64,000 bases of DNA, from NCBI RefSeq assembly GCF_017916455.1, contig NZ_JAFMSY010000005.1, positions 1 through 64,000 on the forward strand, in the 5' to 3' direction. This DNA comes from Nocardioides xinjiangensis (GTDB taxonomy: Bacteria; Actinomycetota; Actinomycetes; Propionibacteriales; Nocardioidaceae). A model generated the notes under the pieces. It was not told the origin of the DNA, did not search any database, and was given only the letters and a program-made list of their open reading frames with translations. Position 1 is the stretch's first letter. Each line of letters begins with the position of its first letter. Shown here piece by piece: positions 16,803 to 26,072 of the stretch. The translations under genes and the position numbers were made by a program.

Positions 16803-16817
16803 CAAAGGAGCGCGCCC

Positions 16818-19800
16818 GTGCGCAGGTTGGTCTCATCGTCCCTGGCCGTCGTCCTCACGGCGACCGGTGCACTGGCAGGCGCTGTGGCGCTGCCGGCAGC
16901 GGTCACGACGGCGGCGTCCGCGGCGGCAGTGGTCGCCGGCGCGCCGACCGACCTGACGGTCGGCCAGCTCCCGTCGCCGCGCGACGTGGGAAACCTGACT
17001 GCTCCGCTCCTCGGCTGGCAGGTCGGTCACGCCCGGCAGGCGGCCTACCAGGTCCAGGTCGCGGAGAGCGCCGACCGCCTCGGTGGCAGCGACGTGTGGG
17101 ACTCGGGACGGGTCGCCTCGGCGAGGAGTACCAACGTCTCGTACGCCGGGCCGGCCCTGGCGCCTGCCGAGTCCTACGTGTGGCGGGTGCGCACGTGGAA
17201 CGGTGACACCCCGTCCGAGTGGTCCTCGGTCTCCCGGTTCGGGACGGCGGCGGGCGGCACGTGGGGGGACTCGCGGCCGATCTGGGTGGGGGACGAGTCC
17301 ACCACCGCGTGGGCCGACTACACGCTCGAGGGCAACTTCCGCATCACCGCCCAGAACGCCACCATCGTGTTCCGCGCCAAGGACGCCAGCAACTACCTGA
17401 TGTGGCAGTTCCGCGGCAACGGCGTCAACACCCTCGCCCCGCACACGAGGGTCGGCAGCACGTTCACCCAGCTCAAGTCCGTGCCTCTGGGCAGGACCCT
17501 GGCGAACAACACGACCTACGCCTTCCGGATCGTCGCCTCGGGCAACACCATCACGACCTACCTCGACGGCGTCCAGGTCGACGTCACCACGGTCACCTCC
17601 GCGTTCTCCTCGGGACGCATCGGCTTCCGCACCGGCGGCAGCGAGACGAACACGTGGGACGACCTCCGGGTCACCTCCGCCTCGGGCACGGTGCTCTACC
17701 AGAACTCCTTCGAGGCGCCGTCGACCGACTTCGCGTGCGGCACCGTCTCGGGCGGGCGGCTGGCCGTCGGCAGCAGCCAGAACTGCGTCTTCGGCGTGGC
17801 GTCGACCGACTGGGCCTTCCTGCGCGGCGAGGTCGACCTCGCTGACAAGGAGGTCGCCTGGGCGACGCTCTACGCCACGGGCGCCTCGACCGCGCCGACC
17901 CGCCAGTTCGTCTACAAGGCCTGGCTGAACGGCACCTTCGTCGGCCTCGGCCCCACGCAGCCGATCGCGGGGGAGACCCGCTACGACGGCTTCGACGTCA
18001 CCTCGCTCGTGCGCAGCGGCGAGTCCAACGCGCTCGGCGCGATCGCCTACACGACGACGGACAAGCGGTTCCAGGCGCAGCTCGTCGTGGAGTACGTCGA
18101 CGGGTCGCGGCAAACGTTCGGCACCGGCGCCGGCTGGCGCGCGCTGAACGGCAGCACGGTCTACCCGGCCGCCGGGAGCATCGGGACGTCGTACTTCACC
18201 GCCCCTAAGGAGAACGTCCAGTCGGCGGCGTTCCCGACCGGCTTCGACCAGCCCGACTTCAACGACGCGGCCTGGCAGCCGGCAGCGGTCAAGGCCACCT
18301 TCGCCGACCTCCAGCCCACCCCGACCGCCAAGGTCGAGCACCAGCTGAAGTACCCCGAGGTCGTCGTGGAGAAGTCCCCGGGCAACTACTTCATCGACTA
18401 CGGCCGCACGTGGATCGGCGGCCTGAGCCTCGACGTCGACGGCACCGCGGGGCAGGTGCTCGACGTGCGGTTCGGTGAGGCGCTGTCGTCGCCGCAGACG
18501 GTCCGCTTCGCCATGGCCACCGGCAACAGCTACCAGGACCGCTGGACGCTCAAGGCGGGTGCGCAGCACCTCGAGACGTGGGGCATGCGGGTCTTCCGCT
18601 ACGCCGAGGTGCTCGGCGCGCCGACCGGGCTCGGGAAGGACGACTTCCCGGCGCTCGCGCAGGTCTACCCGTACGACCCCGAGGGCGCGCAGTTCGACTC
18701 CTCCGACCACAACCTCAACCAGGTGTGGCAGCTGTCGCGCCACACCGTCGACGCGACCAACCACAACCTGTACGTCGACTCCTGGACGCGGGAGCGGGAC
18801 GCCTACGAGGCGGACTCGTACCTCCAGATGATGGCCAACTTCTTCGTCTCCGACGACCCGACGCTGGGCAACTACTCCCTCGACTACCTCCTCACCGGCC
18901 GCACGTGGCCCACCGAGTGGCCGATGTACACGATCCTGGCGTTCCACGACAGCTACCAGCAGACCGGCGACGTCGAGGCGCTCGCGCGCAACTACGACCG
19001 GCTCGTGCCCAAGCTGCCCGACGAGTGGTTCGAGGCCTCCACCGGGCTGGTGCGCAAGAACTCCGGCTCCAACGGCGCCAACAGCTGCACCGACTGCGAC
19101 ATCGTCGACTGGCCGGCCGGTGAACGCGACGGGTACGTCTTCCGTCCCTACAACACCGTCATCAACGCCATCAGCCACCAGAGCTACCGCGACATGGCCG
19201 ACATCGCCCGCGCACTCGGCAGGACCGCCGATGCCGCGACGTTCGACGCCAAGGCCGACGCCATCAAGGCGGCCGCCACCGCACGGCTCTTCGACCCGAG
19301 CACCGGCGCCTACCGCGACGGGCTCAACGCCGACGGCACCCCGATCAACCACCACGCCATCCAGGCCAGCGTCTTCGCGACCGCGTTCGGGCTCGCCGAC
19401 GAGGACCAGGCGGCGCAGACCGCGGAGTACATCGCCAGCCGCGGCATGGTCTGCAGCGTCTACTGCGCCGCCTTCGTGCTCGAGTCGCTCTACAACGGCG
19501 ACCGTGCCGACGTGGCCCACGGGATGCTCACCAGCACCGGCCTGCGGAGCTGGATGAACATGATCAACAAGGGGGCCGGCGCCACCATGGAGGCGTGGGA
19601 CCTCTCGTTGAAGTCCAACACGACCTACTCGCACCCGTGGGCCGCCTCGCCGGCCTACAACGTCCCGCAGGGCATGTTCGGCATCCACCCGACCACGCCC
19701 GGCTACGCCACGTTCGACGTCCGCCCGCAGCCCGCGGCCGTCGAGTGGGCCGGCGTCCGGCTCCCCACGCTGAAGGGCTCGATCGGCGCCGCACACCACA

Positions 19801-20903
19801 CCGTCGGTGACCGCACCGACGTCGGGGTGCACATCCCCGGCAACACCGTCGCGCGCGTCTTCGTGCCCGGCGCGACGGAGTCGAGCGACCCGGTCGTGTA
19901 CGTCGACGGCCGCGCCACCGGTGCGACCTACGAGCGCGGCTACCTCCGCGTCGACGACGTGCCGGCCGGCTGCCACGTGCTGAGCCTCGCCGCAGGCGAG
20001 GGCCCCGGCCTCGACGAGCACCTCACCGGCGTCTGCCCGGACGGCTACACGCCGCCCGACCTGACCGCGCCCGTCGTCACCGTGCAGACCGACCCGGCCA
20101 CGGCCACCGGCGACAACGGCTGGTTCACCGGCCCCGTGGCCGTCGGTGCGTCCGCCACCGACGACCGCCCCGGCGACGTCACCATCGAGTACGGCGTCGA
20201 GGAGGGCGTCTGGTCCCCGTACACCGGACCGGTCGACGCGCCCGAGGGCGAGACGACGTTCCTGTTCCGCGCCACCGACGAGGCCGGCAACGTCTCCGGC
20301 ACCTCGTCGGTCCAGGTGCGTCGCGACGTCACCGCGCCCGGCCTCACCTGGACCGGCGACATCGCCGACGGTGCGGCGTACACCTTCGGGTCCGTGCCGG
20401 ACGCCCCCACCTGCCAGGCCGGCGACGTGCTCTCCGGCGAAGCCGGGTGCGAGGTCACCGGGTGGAGCGACGAGGTCGGCACCCACACGCTCGTGGCGAC
20501 CGCCCGGGACCTGGCCGGCAACACCACCACGCAGCGGCGGACGTACACCGTCGCACCGTGGCGCCTGACCGGTTTCGGCAAGCCCGTCGACATGGGTGGT
20601 GTCGTCAACGTGGTGAAGGCGGGCTCGACCGTGCCGCTGAAGTTCGAGGTCTTCGCCGCCGACACCGAGCTCACGTCCCCCGACGCCGTGACCGGTCTGC
20701 GGACGGTGGCTTCGTCCTGCACCACCGCGGCGCAGGACGAGCTCGAGTCGACCGTCACCGGGGCCACCGAGCTCTGGTACGACGCCACCGAGGGCGTGTT
20801 CCGCTACAACTGGAGGACGCCGAGGAACAGCACCGGCTGCCTCAAGCTGGTCGTCATCACGGCCGACTCCTCCGAGCTGACCGCGCTGTTCGAGCTCCGC
20901 TGA
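16818..20903 (+). CDS. Secreted GH78 alpha-L-rhamnosidase with C-terminal accessory domains
   Basis: A 1361-residue exported protein. A Sec signal peptide covers about residues 1-38. Then follow a fibronectin-like domain (about 45-145), a concanavalin-like insertion (about 148-290), the rhamnosidase N-terminal beta domains (about 320-620), the (alpha/alpha)6 catalytic barrel (about 630-960) with the acidic motif DSWTRERDAYEAD (about 654-666), a C-terminal beta domain, an OmpL47-like repeat (VEEGVWSPYTGPVDAPEGET), an Ig-like segment and a final PxKF domain (VVKAGSTVPLKFEVF). It would release L-rhamnose from plant or microbial polysaccharides or glycosides outside the cell. The GTG start is fixed by AAAGGAG. 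It appears monocistronic, controlled by a LacI-type operator. No sorting signal is seen. The catalytic assignment is by family. Confidence 0.9.
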   Translation: MRRLVSSSLAVVLTATGALAGAVALPAAVTTAASAAAVVAGAPTDLTVGQLPSPRDVGNLTAPLLGWQVGHARQAAYQVQVAESADRLGGSDVWDSGRVASARSTNVSYAGPALAPAESYVWRVRTWNGDTPSEWSSVSRFGTAAGGTWGDSRPIWVGDESTTAWADYTLEGNFRITAQNATIVFRAKDASNYLMWQFRGNGVNTLAPHTRVGSTFTQLKSVPLGRTLANNTTYAFRIVASGNTITTYLDGVQVDVTTVTSAFSSGRIGFRTGGSETNTWDDLRVTSASGTVLYQNSFEAPSTDFACGTVSGGRLAVGSSQNCVFGVASTDWAFLRGEVDLADKEVAWATLYATGASTAPTRQFVYKAWLNGTFVGLGPTQPIAGETRYDGFDVTSLVRSGESNALGAIAYTTTDKRFQAQLVVEYVDGSRQTFGTGAGWRALNGSTVYPAAGSIGTSYFTAPKENVQSAAFPTGFDQPDFNDAAWQPAAVKATFADLQPTPTAKVEHQLKYPEVVVEKSPGNYFIDYGRTWIGGLSLDVDGTAGQVLDVRFGEALSSPQTVRFAMATGNSYQDRWTLKAGAQHLETWGMRVFRYAEVLGAPTGLGKDDFPALAQVYPYDPEGAQFDSSDHNLNQVWQLSRHTVDATNHNLYVDSWTRERDAYEADSYLQMMANFFVSDDPTLGNYSLDYLLTGRTWPTEWPMYTILAFHDSYQQTGDVEALARNYDRLVPKLPDEWFEASTGLVRKNSGSNGANSCTDCDIVDWPAGERDGYVFRPYNTVINAISHQSYRDMADIARALGRTADAATFDAKADAIKAAATARLFDPSTGAYRDGLNADGTPINHHAIQASVFATAFGLADEDQAAQTAEYIASRGMVCSVYCAAFVLESLYNGDRADVAHGMLTSTGLRSWMNMINKGAGATMEAWDLSLKSNTTYSHPWAASPAYNVPQGMFGIHPTTPGYATFDVRPQPAAVEWAGVRLPTLKGSIGAAHHTVGDRTDVGVHIPGNTVARVFVPGATESSDPVVYVDGRATGATYERGYLRVDDVPAGCHVLSLAAGEGPGLDEHLTGVCPDGYTPPDLTAPVVTVQTDPATATGDNGWFTGPVAVGASATDDRPGDVTIEYGVEEGVWSPYTGPVDAPEGETTFLFRATDEAGNVSGTSSVQVRRDVTAPGLTWTGDIADGAAYTFGSVPDAPTCQAGDVLSGEAGCEVTGWSDEVGTHTLVATARDLAGNTTTQRRTYTVAPWRLTGFGKPVDMGGVVNVVKAGSTVPLKFEVFAADTELTSPDAVTGLRTVASSCTTAAQDELESTVTGATELWYDATEGVFRYNWRTPRNSTGCLKLVVITADSSELTALFELR

Positions 20904-20924
20904 GAACGAGAACATCTCAGCGAA

Positions 20925-20965
20925 CCCGCACTGCGCTCACGGCATCGCCGTGAGCGCAGTGCGGG
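20925..20965. terminator. Perfect 19-bp hairpin terminator
   Basis: Arms 20925-20943 and 20947-20965 are fully complementary around a 3-nt loop (ATC). It lies between the rhamnosidase and the convergent RTX-like gene and can stop transcription in both directions. Confidence 0.8.
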
Positions 20966-20989
20966 CTGTCTCGTGGGAGGTGCGGCAGC

Positions 20990-22936
20990 TCAGCTCAACG
21001 GGGAGATCACCCACGTGATGTGCCGGCGGAAGCCGGGGTCCTCGTCGACCCACTCGCCGACGATCTCGGACTGCGTCTCGTCCCACGGCCATCCCTCGGG
21101 CCCCCAGCCGGTCGCCCCCCAGGCCTCGAACGTCGTCGTCGAGGTGTACGACCGGTTCCTGCAGGTGACGGACTGCGTGCCGTCGCCGCCGCCGACGACG
21201 TCGAGGGCGTACTCATCCATGTGCGGCGCCAACAGGAAGTCGGCCGACCAGTTGCGGTCGAGCGTGCCGCTCTCGGTGAACGAGCAGTCGCCGAAGTGGC
21301 CCGAGCCGGTGTAGCTGCCCGTCGCGGACTCGTAGCGCCACATCGCGGTGTGAGCAGGGTCGCCGTGGCGCACCACGGTCATGGTGATGGACCAGTCGTA
21401 GGTGTCGCCGGAGTACTCGCCCTCGCGCACCTCGTGACCGGAGATCTTCACCTGCCAGCGGTCCGGGAACCCCTCGGCGCGGCACGAGACCTTCACCTCG
21501 GCGACGCAGGTGTCGGGGTCGGTGGGGGTGTTGGCGGCGGTGCCGGGGGCACCGCCGTCGCAGGTGTCGGTGCCCGTGCCGCCGTCGCAGGTGTCGGTGC
21601 CCTCGCCCATCCGGAGGGTGTCGTTGCCGTCCCCGCCCGTGGCGGTGTCGGCACCGTCCCCGGTGTCGACGAGGTCGTCGCCGGGGCCGGCATCGACGTC
21701 GGTGTCGTTGCCGCCCGCGGTGCTGATCGTGTCGTTGCCGTCGCCGCCCTCGACGGTGTCGGGGAAGCCCGAGCCGATGATGTCGTCGTTGCCGATACCG
21801 CCCTCGAGGAGGGTGGCCTCCTTGTGGGCGATGAGCTCGTCGTCCCCGTCCTCGCCGTAGAGGCCGATGCCGCCGGCCATCGCGGCGATCCGGTCGTTGC
21901 CGGGCCCGCCGTGGAGCAGGCCGCCATCACCGGACCCGGAGGTGACAACGTCGTTGCCCGAGCCGCCGTGCAGGACGTCGGTGCCGTTGGATCCGAAGAC
22001 ACGGTCGTTGCCCGGACCGCCGTCGACGTCCTTGTCGTCGCCGGGCCCGGCGTCGATCGAATCGTTGCCGTCGCCGCCGTCGATGACGTCGGGGAAGTCG
22101 GAGCCGGTAATGGTGTCGCCGCCGGCGCCGCCCTCGAGGAGGGTGGCTTCCTTGTGGGCGATGAGGGTGTCGTCCCCGTCCTCGCCGTAGAGGCCGATGC
22201 CGCCGGCCATCGCGGCGATCCGGTCGTTGCCGGGCCCGCCGTGGAGCAGGCCGCCGTCACCGGAGCCCGAGGAGATGCTGTCGTTTCCGGTCCCTCCGCG
22301 CAGGACGTCGGTCCCGTTGGACCCGAAGACGCGGTCCTTGCCGGGACCGCCGTCGACGTCCTTGTCGTCGCCGGGCCCGGCGTCGATGGTGTCGTCGCCG
22401 TTGCCGCCGTCGATGACGTCGGGGAAGTCGGAGCCGGTGATGGTGTCGTCGCCGGCGCCGCCCTCGAGGAGCGTTCCTTCCCCGTGCGCGATCAGGGTGT
22501 CGCCACCGCCCTCGCCGTAGAGGCCGATGCCGCCCGCCATGGCGGCGATCCGGTCCTTGCCGGGCCCGCCGTAGAGCAGGCCGCCGTCACCGGAACCCGA
22601 CGAGATGCTGTCGTCGCCGGCGCCTCCGCGGAGGACGTCGGTTCCGTTGGACCCGAAGACGCGGTCGTTGCCGGCGTCGCCGCAGACGAGGTCGTTCCCG
22701 GGGCCCGCGTCGATGCGGTCGTGCCCGCCCTTGGCGACGATGACGTCACGCTTCGAGGTGCCCTTGATGACCTCGGACCTGTCGGTGCCGACGATGGTGG
22801 CGCGGACGCCCTGGCATCGTGCTGCCGCGGCCTCGGCCGGGGCAGCGGCACCGAGAAGGGTGGTCGTCATCAGGGCTGCTGCGGCCAGGGCCGGCAGGCC
22901 GCGCAGCCGGCGCGGGACGGAGTGGGTGTCGGACAT
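20990..22936 (-). CDS. Secreted RTX-like (hemolysin-type) repeat protein with a C-terminal beta domain
   Basis: A 648-residue exported protein. A Sec signal peptide (cleavage near AEAAAA, about 35) precedes a Gly/Asp-rich repeat region (about 45-455) made of GGxGxD-type calcium-binding nonapeptides such as GGPGNDRIA, GGAGDDTIT and DAGPGDDKD. Residues 91-420 are three copies of one 110-residue unit. The C-terminal 190 residues (from CVAEVKVSCRAEGFPDRW) are different: a beta-rich, Cys-containing domain with many Trp/Tyr residues that I do not recognise. RTX proteins of Gram-negatives use type I secretion; here a Sec signal is present and no exporter is adjacent. Calcium-dependent folding outside the cell is likely; the ligand or partner is unknown. 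Confidence 0.85.
   Translation of the reverse strand: MSDTHSVPRRLRGLPALAAAALMTTTLLGAAAPAEAAAARCQGVRATIVGTDRSEVIKGTSKRDVIVAKGGHDRIDAGPGNDLVCGDAGNDRVFGSNGTDVLRGGAGDDSISSGSGDGGLLYGGPGKDRIAAMAGGIGLYGEGGGDTLIAHGEGTLLEGGAGDDTITGSDFPDVIDGGNGDDTIDAGPGDDKDVDGGPGKDRVFGSNGTDVLRGGTGNDSISSGSGDGGLLHGGPGNDRIAAMAGGIGLYGEDGDDTLIAHKEATLLEGGAGGDTITGSDFPDVIDGGDGNDSIDAGPGDDKDVDGGPGNDRVFGSNGTDVLHGGSGNDVVTSGSGDGGLLHGGPGNDRIAAMAGGIGLYGEDGDDELIAHKEATLLEGGIGNDDIIGSGFPDTVEGGDGNDTISTAGGNDTDVDAGPGDDLVDTGDGADTATGGDGNDTLRMGEGTDTCDGGTGTDTCDGGAPGTAANTPTDPDTCVAEVKVSCRAEGFPDRWQVKISGHEVREGEYSGDTYDWSITMTVVRHGDPAHTAMWRYESATGSYTGSGHFGDCSFTESGTLDRNWSADFLLAPHMDEYALDVVGGGDGTQSVTCRNRSYTSTTTFEAWGATGWGPEGWPWDETQSEIVGEWVDEDPGFRRHITWVISPLS
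21677..22666 (-). repeat. Three tandem 330-bp repeats inside the RTX-like gene
   Basis: Units 22337-22666, 22007-22336 and 21677-22006 each encode 110 residues starting DRVFGSNGTDVL. The first two are nearly identical at DNA level, and the third diverges in its last part (GSGFPDTVEGGDGNDTIS). The exact 330-bp period and near identity point to recent duplication or ongoing recombination. Confidence 0.85.
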
Positions 22937-23095
22937 CGGGCTCGCTCCAAGTGGTCAGCTGTAGGTGTGGCCACAGCCTGCGGCGAGGCGCTTGCGCATC
23001 GCTTGCGTACCGCTTGGTTGCCCTTCGGACCCGGCTGACCGGGGGAATGCCCAGCCCGCTCGAGGGGCCTCGGCGCAGGCAGGGCGACCGCGCGT

Positions 23096-24427
23096 CTAGA
23101 AGAGCAGGAACGCGATGGGGGTGACGAGGACCAGGGTGAGCACCACCCGCTCGAACCAGATCACGACCATCTGAGGCACCGAGATCGGGATGTCGGTGGC
23201 GACGACGCACGGGACCATGGCGGAGAAGAAGATGACCTGGGACACGCAGACGACGGCGACGATGAACTTCACGGCGGGCACCGCCTCGGTCACCAGCAGG
23301 GCCGGCAGGAACATCTCGGCGATCCCGACAGCTGCTGCCTTCGCGACCAGCAGGGGCTCGGGGATCTGCAGTGCCCACGTGACGGGGTAGAAGAGGTAGC
23401 CCAACCAGTCGAAGACCGGCGTCCAGGTGGCGAGAACGAGGCCGAGCAGCCCGATCGAGAGGATGGACGGCAGGATCGCCATCGCCATCAGCAGCCCGTC
23501 GCGCACGTTCCGCCAGACGTTGACGTGCAGCGGCGGGGCGGCTGCGACCGTGTGCTTCGCCTCCTGCCAGGCCAGGCTCAGCCTCCGACCGCGACCGTCG
23601 ACCTCCGGGCGGGCCTCGACGCCCTCGAAGTAGGTGTCCGGCATGCGTGACAGGGGACGGATCCTCACAGTGACGGCAGTGACCAGGAAGGTGACCAGCA
23701 GCGTCGTCCAGAAGTACGTCAGCCACGACCCCATGAGGTCCAGGGTCGTCGCCACCACGATCATGAACGTCGCGGAGACCGTCGAGAACCCGGTGGCGAT
23801 CACCGCGGCTTCGCGCGCGGAGTACTTGCCTTCGCGGTAGACACGGTTGGTGATCAGCAGACCCAGCGAGTAGCTGCCGACGAACGACGCCACCGCATCG
23901 ATCGCCGATCGACCCGGCGTTCGCCACAGGGGTCGCATGACGGGCTGCAGGATGACTCCGACGTACTCGAGAAGGCCGTACCCCACCAGCAGGGCGAGGA
24001 ACACTGCACCGATCGGCACCAGCAGGCCGACCGGGATGACCAGGCTCTCGAACAGGAACGGCCCGATGTCGGGTCGCGCCAGCCACGCCGGCCCGGTCTC
24101 GAGCACGAGCAGGAAGCCGATCACCATCCCGACCAGCTTCGCGACCGTGAAGACGACGTCGATGGTCGAGCGGCGCCAGGTGCCGGTGACGAACGGCACC
24201 GCCGCCCCGCCGACGATCAGCGCCAGCGCGTAGTAGGGCATCAGCGACGGAGCCGTGTCGCGGATCGCGGTGACCAGGTGGTCGAGCGGAATCGAGTCGC
24301 GACCGTCGAGGGTCACGGGGGCGAAGAACATGAACGCCCCGATCGCGCTGTAGACGAAGAACTTCCACATGTGCGACGGGCTCGAGGTGTCGCGGGCGCC
24401 AGCCTGGGCGATGCTCTGCTCGGTCAT
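23096..24427 (-). CDS. YjiH-family membrane protein (nucleoside-recognition/GATE domain)
   Basis: A 443-residue polytopic protein with about ten hydrophobic segments. It contains two gate-like regions, e.g. VASFVGSYSLGLLITNRVYR followed by EGKYSAREAAVIATGFSTVS, and EMFLPALLVTEAVPAVKFIV, as in the YjiH/SpmA-SpmB nucleoside recognition group. The transported or recognised ligand is not established for YjiH. The ATG at 24427 has a plausible GAGG upstream. It is divergent from the secreted protein gene at 24734 and separated from the RTX gene by 159 nt. In many bacteria YjiH genes sit with dipeptidase or histidine-related genes; none is seen here. Confidence 0.75.
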   Translation of the reverse strand: MTEQSIAQAGARDTSSPSHMWKFFVYSAIGAFMFFAPVTLDGRDSIPLDHLVTAIRDTAPSLMPYYALALIVGGAAVPFVTGTWRRSTIDVVFTVAKLVGMVIGFLLVLETGPAWLARPDIGPFLFESLVIPVGLLVPIGAVFLALLVGYGLLEYVGVILQPVMRPLWRTPGRSAIDAVASFVGSYSLGLLITNRVYREGKYSAREAAVIATGFSTVSATFMIVVATTLDLMGSWLTYFWTTLLVTFLVTAVTVRIRPLSRMPDTYFEGVEARPEVDGRGRRLSLAWQEAKHTVAAAPPLHVNVWRNVRDGLLMAMAILPSILSIGLLGLVLATWTPVFDWLGYLFYPVTWALQIPEPLLVAKAAAVGIAEMFLPALLVTEAVPAVKFIVAVVCVSQVIFFSAMVPCVVATDIPISVPQMVVIWFERVVLTLVLVTPIAFLLF

Positions 24428-24733
24428 TGAGGGCCTCCGATGTCGAGAGCGATTCCCGATCAGACTGGCACGGGGCCGTGATGGCGTGAAGGACGTCGCG
24501 CGAGGACGGCGTCTCGGATGCGAGACGGAACAGGCGATCCGTGAGCGGGCAGATGACGGCGGCCGACCGCGACCCGATGCCGGTGCTTCCCGGCCGCGAC
24601 GTCCGCCCGCGGCGGATGAGGACGGCTCCCTGTTCACCTGCACGTCCACCCTGGGTCGCCCGGACGGCGAGCCCTGGTCACCCGCGGTCCCGAGGGTACG
24701 AGCGCCCCCGACCCGACAGAGGAGTGCTCGACC
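24428..24733. other. Intergenic region between divergent genes, nothing specific recognised
   Basis: These 306 bp separate the YjiH-type gene from the secreted protein gene. Apart from a ribosome-binding site (GAGGAG, about 4-10 nt window before the ATG at 24734) I see no repeats, no clear promoter pair and no convincing small gene. Confidence 0.5.
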
Positions 24734-25882
24734 ATGCGAAGGATCATCTCGGGCTTGGCCGCAGGTGCTGCGGCCTTGTGCCTTGCAATGCCCACGGCGT
24801 ACGCGGGTCCGGCGGAGCCGGACCCCGCTGACCTCCCGCTCCACATCCACGGCGGTGCCTGGCCGACCAGCCACGTCCAGGGCGTCGCGATCGACGCCGA
24901 GCGTGGCTACATGTACTGGTCGTTCACCCAGATGCTGGTCAAGACCGACCTCGACGGGAACGTGGTCGGCACCGTCACCGGGCTCACCGGCCACCTCGGC
25001 GACCTGGACGTCAACCCCAAGGACGGCCGCGTCTACGGCTCCTTGGAGTACAAGGCGGAGGAGGCGTTCTACATCGCGATCTTCGACGTCGACGCCATCG
25101 ACCGGGTCGGCATGGACGCCGAGGGAGACGGCGTGATGACGGCGGTGCACCTCGACGAGGTCGTCGCCGACTTCACCGCCGACATGGACGGCAACGGCGT
25201 CTTCGACGGCGACACGGCCAGCACCCCGGACCACCGCTACGGCAGCAGCGGCATCGACGGCGTCGCGTTCGGTCCGGCGTTCGGGAAGACTGGTGGCAAG
25301 AACCGGCTCGTCGTCGCCTACGGCATCTACACCAACACCTCCCGCACCGACAACGACCACCAGGTGCTGCTGTCCTACGACGTCACCCGGTGGAGGAAGT
25401 ACGAGCAGCCGCTCGACCAGGACGCCCCCCACCGCAGCGGCCCGGCCGGGCACGACGGCAAGTACTTCGTCTTCACCGGCAACACCCACTTCGGGGTCCA
25501 GAACCTCGAGTACGACCCGTACACGCGCGACTGGCTGATGGCCGTCTACGACGGCCGCAAGCCGGCGTACCCCAAGTACTCCTTCTTCCGGCTCGACGGC
25601 GAGACCGCCCCGCGGACCGGTCTGATCCGGGGGCAGGCGACCCCGGAGACCGGCCAGCTCCTCGAGCTGGAACAGGAGGGCCTCCACCACCCGGCGTCAG
25701 GCACCTTCGGCTACGAGTTCCACGGTGACTACGGGATCGTGGCACTGGGCGACGGTTACTACTACGTGGCCGAGGGCAAGCGCGTCGAGCGGGACGGAGC
25801 CGTCCTGCAGGACGGGGACGTCTACCTCTACCGGTGGACCGGCGAGACGCCTGCGCCGTTCGAGCGGGTCACGCGGCGCTGA
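24734..25882 (+). CDS. Secreted protein of unknown function (beta-propeller-like)
   Basis: A 382-residue protein with a Sec signal peptide (cleavage after TAYA, about residue 24). The mature part shows repeated blade-like strands: VQGVAIDAERGYMYWSFTQ, LGDLDVNPKDGRVYGSLEY, VQNLEYDPYTRDWLMAVYDG and GTFGYEFHGDYGIVALGDGY, consistent with a beta-propeller of the NHL/SMP-30 general type. A calcium-loop-like stretch, DMDGNGVFDGD, lies in the middle. There are no cysteines in the mature part and no anchor. The start is supported by GAGGAG upstream. It is followed by a strong terminator, so it is probably monocistronic. I cannot assign a substrate; extracellular hydrolase or binding protein are both possible. 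Confidence 0.8.
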   Translation: MRRIISGLAAGAAALCLAMPTAYAGPAEPDPADLPLHIHGGAWPTSHVQGVAIDAERGYMYWSFTQMLVKTDLDGNVVGTVTGLTGHLGDLDVNPKDGRVYGSLEYKAEEAFYIAIFDVDAIDRVGMDAEGDGVMTAVHLDEVVADFTADMDGNGVFDGDTASTPDHRYGSSGIDGVAFGPAFGKTGGKNRLVVAYGIYTNTSRTDNDHQVLLSYDVTRWRKYEQPLDQDAPHRSGPAGHDGKYFVFTGNTHFGVQNLEYDPYTRDWLMAVYDGRKPAYPKYSFFRLDGETAPRTGLIRGQATPETGQLLELEQEGLHHPASGTFGYEFHGDYGIVALGDGYYYVAEGKRVERDGAVLQDGDVYLYRWTGETPAPFERVTRR

Positions 25883-25889
25883 GCTCGGG

Positions 25890-25915
25890 GGCCGGCGCAC
25901 TTCGGTGCGCCGGCC
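25890..25915 (+). terminator. Hairpin terminator with UUCG loop
   Basis: GGCCGGCGCAC (25890-25900) and its complement (25905-25915) enclose the stable tetraloop TTCG, just after the stop of the secreted-protein gene. Confidence 0.8.
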
Positions 25916-26072
25916 CTCCGCGCTTGCGCGGGCTTCGCTCGGGGATCCCGCTCGACCGAGCGCGGACTGTCGCACGGCGCGCGTGGAGACGGCCTCGCGG
26001 GCACGGGCGGCGGAATGACGCATCGTTCGATCGTGGCCCTGAGAACGAGACGCTCGGGCGACACGCCTCGGC

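Noticed and set aside
16833..20915. Long open frame (about 1360 codons) on the minus strand opposite the rhamnosidase
   Set aside because: It is the antisense shadow of the GH78 gene in very GC-rich DNA; the text is Val/Gly/Arg-rich without domains, while the plus strand holds a clear enzyme.
22966..22975. Palindrome TGTGGCCACA upstream of the RTX-like gene
   Set aside because: Only 10 bp and common by chance in this GC-rich sequence; no second element supports an operator.
21020..23038. Long open frame on the plus strand opposite the RTX-like gene
   Set aside because: Low-complexity Val/Ala/Gly text mirrors the Gly/Asp repeats of the real gene; no start signal or domain.
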